DNA of 64,000 bases, taken from Rugalucina vietnamica. Its lineage: Eukaryota; Mollusca; Bivalvia; Lucinida; Lucinidae. The notes below the pieces were generated by a model. That model did not search any database and was not told the DNA's origin. It saw only the letters and a program-made list of their open reading frames with translations. Position 1 is the first letter of the stretch, and each line of letters begins with the position of its first letter. Positions 44,570-54,300 of the stretch are shown piece after piece. Location: positions 61,358,812-61,422,811 of the forward strand of contig OZ024870.1 in NCBI GenBank assembly GCA_964017185.1. Reading direction: 5' to 3'. The translations under genes were made by a program, and so were the position numbers.

Positions 44570-44695
44570 AAATCTTCGGTTGACGGACGACGGACGGATG
44601 CTTGACCATTTGCATTTACACCCAGTGAGCATTCGGCTCTGGTAAGCCAAAATGAAAGTTTGCTCACCACCTGGCTCAATGTGAACGAATATTAT
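44570..44695 (-). repeat. Fragment of AGCTCACCTGAGC-type repeat
   Basis: GACGGACGACGGACGGATGC followed by GAGCATTCGGCTCTGG and GCTCACCACCTGGCTCA, matching the GTCC-rich end of the family. Confidence 0.5.
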
Positions 44696-45264
44696 GTTTA
44701 GGGTAACATAGTAATAAAATACTTTTTCTACACAAAAGTTTATTCCATATGTATCTCATATATAAAAAAGTAAGGGTGTGTTCACCTCTCAGACTGATCT
44801 CTTTGAGTAATTTAATATCCTGGTTTTCAGTCTGCAGACAAAATCACTTTGTGAATACGATTAAACTTAAAGGAGCATGAGCATTTACTACATTTACCCG
44901 AAACCAAGAGTTTTGTGACCTTAAGCTTTGGAAACTATTTGCAAAACAAGATCTTATTGCGCTTTCACTTTAGTCTTGACCAGCTCAATTGTCAACATGA
45001 TTGCCACCTGAGGAAGTTAGAAAAGAAGTTCCTAACCATGATCTCAAATTCATTCATATCAAAATTGCTGCCTTACAAATTGATGGTGTAATCTTTTTTC
45101 CTAGTGTAGAGTTAAAGCTGATAATGACCCATAATCAAGGTATTATGAGTCACACCTTGAGAAAACTTGTCTTCAGGTTTTACCATCCATTCAAAAACAA
45201 ACCTGAATGTGCAACAACAGGAGAGCTACAGGCATGCAATTTCAGAATTATTAACAAGAGGTCT
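44696..45264. other. No gene supported
   Basis: An open frame at 45001-45333 has no family resemblance and runs into the inverted repeat at 45270; I do not call it. Confidence 0.35.
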
Positions 45265-45269
45265 TGCGC

Positions 45270-45471
45270 GCTGGTTATCCAGAGACAACCAACGTGGCTG
45301 AGAATAATCAACGCAGATGGAATCAATTTATGACTAGAGCATTCAAATACCTGTCTGTAGAAAGTTGTTTCCAGACAGGTACATGTATTTATTACCTAAC
45401 GTTTCACATTGATTCCATCTGTGTTTGTTTTTCTCAGTTGCGTTGGTTGTCTCTGGATAATCAGTTTGACT
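45270..45471. repeat. Inverted repeat, about 60-bp arms and 80-bp loop
   Basis: GGTTATCCAGAGACAACCAA and CTGAGAATAATCAACGCAGA on the left arm pair with TTGGTTGTCTCTGGATAATC and CTGTGTTTGTTTTTCTCAG on the right. Confidence 0.7.
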
Positions 45472-45689
45472 TGTGTAATCTATTAAGCGAAAACAAAGAT
45501 GATGATAAGCTATGTTGAATTACAAATTTCAGGACAGGTCAGTTTGTTCTTGGTTAGTTAATAATGGCGTTGTTCTATCCATGTAGCAAAAACAAAAGAT
45601 GCAGATAAGCATCGTGGTTTTCTCATATGAATACATCAAGAAATTGTTGACTGGGATGTTAAACCTCCATACAATAAAAACAAACCATC

Positions 45690-45975
45690 TTGTTAAGATT
45701 TCCGTGAAATGTATACCCCTTAAACCCCACTTTTATATAGAAAAAACTGGGGTTACAGCCTTGCAGGGGTATACATAATTTTCTTATTTTTTATCCAAAA
45801 ACATTGTGGATACTCGTTAGCACTGCCTCAGCGAGGCGGTTCTAACATGTACCCACAATGTATGTTTTGAGCGAAAATATATATATAAAAAAAAAATCAA
45901 TGAAACTTGCACTTTTTGCTTCTTGAAAAAAAATCTCTTTATATTGCATGGGCATGTTTTCATAATGTAACCGTC
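45690..45975 (-). mobile_element. Hairpin MITE family D, copy 4
   Basis: TATACCCCTTAAACCCCACT near the left, CAGCGAGGCGGTTCTAACAT in the middle and TGCATGGGCATGTTTTCATA at the right. Confidence 0.72.
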
Positions 45976-46009
45976 AATACTTTTTACATGAGCAAAGCGA
46001 TTTGATAAA

Positions 46010-46165
46010 GATATTAGGCTTAGCTCCGGTGAGCTAACAAGACTTTGCTCTCGTGAGCTGTCAATGATCGAACATTTTTGTGTTTCATTACATTGTGTGT
46101 ATAATCAGTGAGATTATTACTTATTTGCAAAAGAAACCTGATGTATTTCATCAAGTTGACAGTAT
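46010..46165 (+). repeat. Repeat with GAGCTAACAAGNNTTTGCTC, copy 1
   Basis: TCCGGTGAGCTAACAAGACT and CCTGATGTATTTCATCAAGT are both repeated in order at about 47075-47370. Confidence 0.6.
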
Positions 46166-46172
46166 CATTGGG

Positions 46173-46786
46173 TAATAATTCCAACTTTACTAATTTCCTA
46201 CATTCTGATTGGCTGTTTGGAAGACTTTATACTTTGATAAAAGCAATGCGTAATAATTAAAATGGCGCGACGTTACGGGATAACGTGACGTTTCTTCGAA
46301 GAAACGTTGACGTCACCAAATCTAAACGTCATAAAAACAATGGATGAACGCGTTTTGAGGACGTCGAAACAAATATTTGGAATTTTTATTAACATGGGCG
46401 CTTTTTCTTTAAACAGAACACCGTACGGTAAGTGTTTTAATCTTCTTGTTGTGTGTTGAAATTTGATGTTTGTATTTCTAGTATTCCGAGCCCCCGTTCA
46501 AAATCGACATGCCTTTCTATCGGTCCGGACGGCGATATTTTCTCCCAAAATCACAATTTTGAATGAAGGGTTGATGTTTTAAAGCTCCAGCTTTGGCAGC
46601 CTGGCTATAGCAAGCCGGTTATATATAGCCTCTATTTAATGCGAGAAGTGAGTTTCATGCTTTGAAAACTTTCAAGATGGCTGCCTCATGAAGATCCGTT
46701 TTGCTCTATTTTCCTTCCGCTGGCCATAAAAATTTAAATCAATGTAGACAAATGCAGTTTAATGAGACAAAGTTGGAATTATAAGG
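46173..46786. mobile_element. Element with ATAATTCCAACTTT inverted ends
   Basis: ATAATTCCAACTTTACTAAT at the left and AAAGTTGGAATTATAAGG at the right mirror each other over 14 bp. Contains CGTGACGTTTCTTCGAAGAAACG with a short perfect palindrome. No coding frame. Confidence 0.55.
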
Positions 46787-46950
46787 AATGAATTATTTTT
46801 TTGTTGATTTTACCGATGTGTAAACTCAGGGGAATCACTCACAAACTTTTTCATAAAGCCCTTCGGGCTTTATTTAGTTTGTGAGTGATTCGCCTGAGTG
46901 TACACATCGATAAAATCAACAAAAATAAAATTCAATCCTATATTATATTG
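46787..46950. repeat. Long near-perfect hairpin
   Basis: Arms GTTGATTTTACCGATGTGTA ... GAATCACTCACAAACT pair with their complement on the right (AGTTTGTGAGTGATTC ... ACATCGATAAAATCAAC), closing in AAAGCCCTTCGGGCTTTAT. Total stem about 70 bp. Confidence 0.8.
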
Positions 46951-47074
46951 GCTATTCAAATGGTAAATTTGCCATAACATTGTCTAATCAGATGTCTTGC
47001 TTTATGAGCAAATTATTCATAAGATTTATGACTTGTATTCTTATAATCCATCTTTCATAATGCTTTGCCTCTTC

Positions 47075-47370
47075 AGCTCAGGTGAGCTAACAAGCATTTG
47101 CTCAGATGAGCTAACATTGACAAAATTGCTGCTTTTCAATACATGGTGTATATTATTATCATGGAAAGTATTACATGGTGTAATATTTTTGATATTAGGC
47201 AATTTTCTCCCCTTTGACAATGATCTCTTCACACCTTCTATTGTAAACTTGTACACTAGGAATATATTATTGGGGAATTATCTCTAGACCAATTCAATTG
47301 ATTTACCAACTCCTCAGGTCAAGTTGTGAAAGGGACACCTGATGTATTTCATGAACTTGACAAGGTAATT
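47075..47370 (+). repeat. Repeat with GAGCTAACAAGNNTTTGCTC, copy 2
   Basis: CAGGTGAGCTAACAAGCATT and CCTGATGTATTTCATGAACT match the copy at 46010, with extra sequence between. Confidence 0.55.
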
Positions 47371-47439
47371 GCCAATTATATTGGAAACCCTTATTGTGAA
47401 ATAGCCATAAACTAGCCTTATGTCAGCTACATAGTGAAA

Positions 47440-49713
47440 TTATTCGTTTATTCGTGAGTTGACCATCATACATATATGCCAGTATGCCGCATTATGAGAC
47501 TCCTGTAGACTCAACGATCTTAGAAAACACTGAAATGCTTTTTCTTCTTGCCCTTCATTGTTGTACGCCCAGCCTAAGAGGTTCAATGCCGTTTCCATGT
47601 GCCCTAGAAGTGTGTCTGTCAGCAATAAATGCTCCATGAACATAATGTAGACGTGTTCTAACCCAAAGTTTAAGTCCTTGTAGTGCAGGTAGAGTAGAAA
47701 GTAGAGAAGGACTTTAGCATCAACTACAGCCCAGTCATACCAGTTATCTCTAAGTGGGTTTTTAGCTTCTGGTGGTGCACCCACAGACCGAAACATTTCA
47801 TACACCAATGCCGCAGGGACGAGTGGAGTTTCTCCTCGTAAGAAGACCACACAAGGTGCCACCCTGCTTCGATGAAATGTTTCAAACGTACAGTCAGCTG
47901 CCTCCAATGCATGTTTCGGTGTGTCACGTTGAGGAATAAATCTCCTGCAGAAGCATGCTGACACTTGGTAAGACGGATAACTTATCAGTTCGAGCATATA
48001 CTCTAGCATATCCAATGACTCCTCTGCGAAACCTAGTTTGAACATCATTGTAGCCTGTTTCAGTGGAACTGATAATAAGTCTGAGGACTGTTTTAATTCT
48101 GTCCAATTACCTTTGACCAAACAGTCCCAAACTACCCCTCTTTCTTCTTTTTCTGAAGCTTGTGTCAACATTAGGGACATAAGCGACAATTCAATATACG
48201 GTGTCAGTAACTTCAAGGCCTTTGTCGTTTCTTCCTTTGAATGTTCAGCTACCTTTTCATTTACATTTATTTCTTTCAAAGCGCCCAATAACATCTGAGT
48301 TACCCTATCTGGTGCTGTTGATGAGCAAGCACTCAATATACTGTTTCTTGCAACCGTTAACTGGGAGTAGATTTTCATGTAAATAGATAATTTGACAGAA
48401 TGACACCTAGAACTTTCAGTTTCTTTTTCGTCCATGGTAGATGATTCAGACTCCTCGCCATACGCTGTAGACGATTCAGTTCCATTTTCATGAATTGTCG
48501 ACCTTTCAGTTCTCTCTGCATGCATTGAAGATATTTCAGTTTCTTTGCTATCTATTGTCGTACAAATTTTGTGTAATCTTTCTCCGAATTTATCTGATGT
48601 TATATGCATCAAGTATTTGAAATTCGACGACAACAGTTTTTCAAAAGCTACGCGTAGCTTGGACAGTGTCTCCTCAGATATGCGCCCATCAAACATGTTT
48701 TCCTCGGGTATGAAATAATTTGGACACACTCCTTTAGTGGCACAGTCCAGAAGATATTGCAGACATCTTCGTAGGCACGGTAAGATATTGTCTGAAGTCC
48801 AGTCAGATGCATCAGTTTCTTCAACCACATAAAATAAACATGTTTTACAGTGGTAGGATGTTAAAGAATCAGCGCCGATTATTACCGGTAGGATATCTTT
48901 TTTGATCATTTTCAACAGAACGTAGCACTTGTGCTGTGTAGGGTTCAAACTCACCATTAGAATTCTTTCTTGCTTCGACAAGGAAATTCTCCATTCCATA
49001 TTCTGCTCAGGACTTGAGCTATGGCCAACAGGCACTAGAAAGAATCCGTGAAGTTTCATTTCATCGAACATTTCTTGTGTAGGCCACTTCTTTCCTTTTA
49101 TTCTTTCAAACCATTTCATTGCTGCTTCTGGCCATTTACGACACCTAAAGGCCTGTACCATATCCATTGCCGAATATCCGTGTTCTGCTGGAGTGCTAAA
49201 AGCCGGACCATGTTCTTCATCATTCATACTGGCGTAGTAGTATCGTTTTGTACAAACAACCCTTCCGTTACTATCCAGTTGAAATTCATTAGGCGGTATG
49301 CCTAAATCTGGAATGACATCTTTCTGAAGAGCGCCATCTATTATAAGCTGGAGTTTGGCATATCCTGGCTTGGTATGTGGATCGCACACCAATAACAAAC
49401 AGTCTGGCTTCAAATCTGTTACCGTAATTTCAGGTTCAGTTTGAAACACTTCCAACAAGTCTTGTGATATAAGATTATCAACATCAGACATCAAACCCAT
49501 AGTTTTGGTTCCCTCCGAAGAACTGCCAAAGATGTAGCAAGTGAAGTTGGCGCCTTGGAAACGTGCAATGACTGTTCCAATCACTTCTTCATACACAGCC
49601 ATTTCCATACATCGTTTTCGCACCTCTTCTGATGCTCCTACGTCGTCAAGAACCTTACAAACTTTGACAGACAGACATTTCAGTGATGTTGGAGAAAACG
49701 TTGGCTCATCCAT
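47440..49713 (-). CDS. Mab-21-domain protein, cGAS-like fold (757 aa, single coding exon)
   Basis: Start chosen at 49713 because a splice acceptor (TTCTTTCAG) lies 9 bases upstream, indicating a 5' UTR intron; the frame is open further upstream but has no support. Residues 63-68 (GSSSEG) and D77-x-D79 form the nucleotidyltransferase GS...DxD motif. The Mab-21 C-terminal part shows EWRISLSKQERILM, LNPTQHKCYVLLK, SYHCKTC and CPNYFIP. I do not see an acidic residue at the expected third catalytic position (GYAKLQLIID). A Ser/Glu-rich stretch of degenerate STxxE repeats precedes a helical C-terminal region with a TPR-like end (ALNLLGWAYNNEGQEEKAFQ). Relatives include cGAS and invertebrate cGAS-like receptors making cyclic dinucleotides; bivalves carry many such genes. 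Enzymatic activity is uncertain. Confidence 0.88.
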   Translation of the reverse strand: MDEPTFSPTSLKCLSVKVCKVLDDVGASEEVRKRCMEMAVYEEVIGTVIARFQGANFTCYIFGSSSEGTKTMGLMSDVDNLISQDLLEVFQTEPEITVTDLKPDCLLLVCDPHTKPGYAKLQLIIDGALQKDVIPDLGIPPNEFQLDSNGRVVCTKRYYYASMNDEEHGPAFSTPAEHGYSAMDMVQAFRCRKWPEAAMKWFERIKGKKWPTQEMFDEMKLHGFFLVPVGHSSSPEQNMEWRISLSKQERILMVSLNPTQHKCYVLLKMIKKDILPVIIGADSLTSYHCKTCLFYVVEETDASDWTSDNILPCLRRCLQYLLDCATKGVCPNYFIPEENMFDGRISEETLSKLRVAFEKLLSSNFKYLMHITSDKFGERLHKICTTIDSKETEISSMHAERTERSTIHENGTESSTAYGEESESSTMDEKETESSRCHSVKLSIYMKIYSQLTVARNSILSACSSTAPDRVTQMLLGALKEINVNEKVAEHSKEETTKALKLLTPYIELSLMSLMLTQASEKEERGVVWDCLVKGNWTELKQSSDLLSVPLKQATMMFKLGFAEESLDMLEYMLELISYPSYQVSACFCRRFIPQRDTPKHALEAADCTFETFHRSRVAPCVVFLRGETPLVPAALVYEMFRSVGAPPEAKNPLRDNWYDWAVVDAKVLLYFLLYLHYKDLNFGLEHVYIMFMEHLLLTDTLLGHMETALNLLGWAYNNEGQEEKAFQCFLRSLSLQESHNAAYWHICMMVNSRINE

Positions 49714-50726
49714 CGTGTGAACCTGAAAGAAGAAGCGTGGACGTTGTGTGTTCTTTCGTTTCAAGTTACCGTAATAAAATACATGTATTACTATGTTAGT
49801 CTTATAATGACTGACGCATGTCCTAATTAATCCTTTCTTTGCGATTTGACCAATCAATGATGTCGCTGTAAGTCAGAATAGAATAATCCTCGTCTTTTCA
49901 CAGGTATGGTTTTAAATAGTGGAAAAGCAGTATTGCGCTATGATCAGTATTCCGTCAGATTTTTCAGTTTTCTGTTTCTGGACAACTCATTTTAACTTGC
50001 GTTGATTCAGATCATGTCTATCATGTCTATAATCTAAAAATGAAACGATATCTAATTTTGTGTTTCATACCTCTGGGCCAAGATGAATATGTGCGCCTAA
50101 AGCTGTATGCGTTCAACAATGAATAGTGGTAACTTTGACGAAAGTGTCACGGTACACTTGTTCCTTAACTCCGTCGGCACCCTTAAAGACTGAGTAGAAG
50201 TAAAGAGGGGTTCGGAAATAAACGGTTTCGAAAACAATTACCTTTTATACACGAATACCTTTAAACGTATCCAACAAAATTTCAATCTTTGTATACTGAA
50301 TTTGTGTATTCAAAGGATTGTAAATGTGTCATTGTACATGTATATATATTGGTCATTATTGATTTGCTACAAGAGCACTAACTCTTCCTCGTTCTTACGC
50401 ACAAAACTAAGATGATTATGTTCCCTTGTTTTCGAAAGAGTCTGTAAAGCTGTAAAACTGAACCATTTGCTGTTGTTTTTAATATTGTTTACATGGTATG
50501 TGAAAATTAATTTAAATTTCGTGATACGCTCCCTTTTGCAGCGTCCTGGCTGATACCTTGTATCATTCATCGGAGTGTATGGAAGATACTGTAATATATG
50601 ACCGATGCTTTGGAGAGTAATTTCGTGAATGAGGACTACTTCAACATATCTTGTCGAAGACACAAATACATTGGTTGTAGATTTACTGGACCCTTTAAAC
50701 AGTGTTCAATGAACCCATTGGGTTAA
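49714..50726. other. Upstream region of the Mab-21 gene, nothing else seen
   Basis: Contains the acceptor just above 49721 and presumably intron and promoter sequence. A non-coding first exon is expected but not identified. Confidence 0.35.
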
Positions 50727-50978
50727 CATGTCCGTGTAATATATACCCTTATACCCCACTTTTATATAGCAAAACTGGGATGTGCAGGGGTATACCTATT
50801 TTACTTATTTATGCTCCAAAACATAGATTGTGGGTACTCGTTAGAACCGCCTCATCAAGGCGGTTCTAACGTGTACCAACGATCTATGTTTTGAGCAAAA
50901 GTTTTCACATGAAATTTTAATTTTTTACTACTGAAAGAATTCTCTGTATATTACATGGGCAAGTTTTCGTTAGGACTG
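50727..50978 (-). mobile_element. Hairpin MITE family D, copy 5
   Basis: AACATGTCCGTGTAATATAT left, TTACATGGGCAAGTTTTCGT right, with intact centre CGCCTCATCAAGGCGGTTCT. Confidence 0.78.
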
Positions 50979-51263
50979 ATACAACAAGGCTATGTTGGGA
51001 TTATTTTTTAATTTATGTAACTGATGTCTTTTCCCTGATACATACATGTGTGAAATGAACGAGTTCCTAATAACAAAATGACGTGTCCGTATATAGAAAA
51101 TGTATATACTATTTGAGCCTTATTTCAACATATTTACGTATGTTGACTGTTTAAATCATCATGCATGATTCTGAATTGATTTATTCATCTGCAGAACGCA
51201 AACACAAACTTTTAAAGTTCATTTTTATGCTGTAGTAGATGTAATGTACGCATGATATCAATT

Positions 51264-51380
51264 TTATTGCTCTGATTTCGGTATTTCTCTTCCTATGGCC
51301 CCTTCTGATTTAAAGTCATGGAACCATTTTCCATCCATAGTGGTAAAATCTTGACAGTCGAGTATAGCTGAGTCTGGAAC
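51264..51380 (-). CDS. PhyH gene alternative last exon D
   Basis: 39 codons reading [20 protein letters not shown] and then [18 protein letters not shown]. Acceptor CAATTATAG. The AATAAA hexamer overlaps the stop codon (CAATAAAAT). Confidence 0.85.
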   Translation of the reverse strand, partial: VPDSAILDCQDFTTMDGKWFHDFKSEGAIGREIPKSEQ

Positions 51381-54300
51381 CTATAATTGATAGAAAAACA
51401 ATCTATGAAAATAAACTGTGTTTTTGACAGTGAATAGTTACTAAAAGCGGTTTTCTTCGACTGGTTACTGTGCGCGTTTAAATTGAATTAGTTTTCAACA
51501 CATACCTCGACATTTGAGAGACTGACACAATAAAGAAATGAATTTATAATTTTTCATTTTTATTGTTCCGATTTCGGTATTTCTTTTCCTATGGCTCCGT
51601 CTGATTTGAAGTCATGGAACCATTTTCCATCCATAGTGGTAAAATCTTGACAGTCAAGTATAGCTGAGTTTGGAACCTACAATGGATAGAAAATGGTTCC
51701 ATGATATACGTTGTGAATGAATGATTTATATTGTAAAGTGACACTGTTCTATACTTAACATTTAAACACAAGTCCAGACCTAATTCTCGAAATTCTACCC
51801 GCGTTATCATTGTGTAAATTTAAGCGACCAAAGTACCTAGCTACTGAGATCCATATAAAAGGCAATTATTCCAGGTAGATTCCTTAGACTAAACAACACA
51901 CGTGACATTGAACACATTATGGTTTACATAATAATAAAGACAGTTGTAATTGCAAGATGGTTTTCAAAGCAGTCCGAATTACTGTCAGGTCATATTGTAC
52001 GTATAAATGCATGTTACACGAATACAGTGAATAGCATTAATAGGTAAAATTGTTTAACCTAGATAAATTGTACATGCATTGATACACCATGTACCAAGAC
52101 ATTATTTCTTTGAAAGAAGTCAATATACACACAATCCTCAATTCACATCGCGGGTAAATTGACGAGTTACAAAAAGTAAATTCAAGTTTTGAACTCTCCA
52201 TGTTTTTGTGAAATTTACATTCATATATTTTAGCTCACCTGAGCCGAAGACTTACAATGTGAACTTATAGGATGGGACCCGAGCCGGTGCCCGTCTGTGC
52301 GTCTGTGCATGCGTCTGTCCAGTCCACATTTTTAAACATGTATATCTCGGAGATGAGCAGTCCAATCGCAATCAAACTTAAAAAATTGCAGCACAATTAT
52401 AGTCTGGCGTTCGTTGCCGGTTTAAAGAGGGCTACTGACGAGGGTTCATTACCCGAAATTGCGCAATATAGTCCATACTATCTCCCTTTGAATGTTTTTA
52501 CTGCTTCCAAAGGATCAACCCTTTATATTTTATTGATTAAAAGCATTATTGTGGTGGGGGATTGCCTATACTAGGTTTTAATGCAGGTAGGATTGGAACT
52601 GGTTTAGCTGCATTTGAACGTTTGAAAAAATGATGTTAAGTGTTGTCAATACTCTAGCGCCTTTATTTTTGATTGGATCTTCATCATTCTTTGTTATGAA
52701 CCACTGCAGAAGCTGAGGGTGAGGTTAGACGCCTGTAAAACCGGTTTAAGCCCGCCAGTAACTTTGTGTTACTGATCGTTCCAAGGCGATACTTCTGTGG
52801 TGGTTCTTTTTGTTTTATGTCTTGGTGTTTAAAATTTTTTGTGATGTTGGCGCCTTATGTGTGTTTTCATAGTTTTAGTTAAGTTAAGTAACTGAGTGGC
52901 CACCTATTGGGAAAATAGCTGCTCATTCGGCTTACGATATGTTTCATGGTATAAGTACCTGATTGTTAGTTTGTTTTTTTTCCACCTCGGTTTTTGGAGT
53001 GGGAATCTTTTTCTGATTGCGCCTTTTCCTGATCTTTGCCTACTTGTACCTTTTTGTAGTAACAAGGTCAACCACAATATCTCGGATGAGTTCGAAACTC
53101 GAACAGATCAAATGAATGATTGTGAAAGCTCCCCTTGAATGTCTGAAAAAATGATATCACCCTAGCACCTTCATGTTTGATCGGATCTTCTTCATTCTTC
53201 ATAGCAACAAGGACAACAATAATATCTCGGATTAGTTCGAATTTCGGCCAGATCCCACCACTGATTGCAGAGTTAGCTGCCCTTGAATGTTTGAAAATTT
53301 ATGTTTACTATTGTTTACACTCGATTGCCTTCGTTTTTTATATGATCTTCATCATCCTTCACAGTGATAAGGACAAACATAAGATCTTGAAGGATCTCGA
53401 AATTCGACAAAATCCCATGAATTATTGCGGAGTTAGATGCCCTCGCATGTCTGAAAAATAATAAGTGTTGTCAACACACTAGCACCTTCATTTTCTATCG
53501 AATGTTCTTCATTCTCGTTGAAAGAAGCGTGGGAAACCATACTGTCACGTATAAGTTCAAATTCAGAGACTGTGGAGTTAGATGTCCTTGAGTGTCTGAA
53601 AAAATCCCAATAGAGTTACAATGGGAACATATTTTAGAACAATAGTTTAACTTGTTGGTTCTCAGGTGAGCGATCTTTGCCTTTTTGGGCTTCTTGTTTC
53701 ATATTGCACAGAATTTGTATTCACAATAATGATCGAAATTCTTCGTCATTTCATGGACAACATTCAATTTCAACGGTAAGGCTCGATAACCTGTTTGTTC
53801 AGATCTAGATCCTATATAGACAGTAATATCATACGGAACTAAAATTATTCCATAATAAAGTTTCTGCATTATGCCAAATATATGCTCTTAGGAAATTATT
53901 GCTGAGAAACGGGTATTTTTCGTCCTGCAGATGTTTTATCTATCTCTTTGTCTGCTTTTGAAGAGTCTTTAAATTCAAGGAACCACTTTCCATCTAAGGT
54001 TGTGAAATCTTGGCACTCTAGAATGGCCGAATCGTTTACCTGCAACGAAGCAAGATGTCAGCATAAACTGACTTAATCGTCTTTCAGAAAGATCATATAT
54101 GTAAACATGGTAAATGCAAATGAAAATGGAGTACTGTACTGATCCTTACGCCAATGCAGAGAAAAGGGAAATACCTCTGTTTATGAAGAAAGAGCACCAT
54201 AACATAATCCTGTCATAAACTATGACATATTCCATTCAAACCTGAACCTACCTACTTGAAAATATGTTAAGAAATTACTCTTTAGTTTAATACGCATCAA

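Noticed and set aside
45001..45333. 110-codon open frame
   Set aside because: No domain, no splice signals that fit, and its end overlaps an inverted repeat.
46840..46865. AAAGCCCTTCGGGCTTTAT as a bacterial-type terminator or sign of bacterial insertion
   Set aside because: It is the tip of a long palindrome in AT-rich metazoan DNA with no bacterial gene nearby.
49714..49857. Upstream extension of the Mab-21 protein frame
   Set aside because: A splice acceptor sits 9 bases before the ATG at 49713, and the extension has no similarity to the family.
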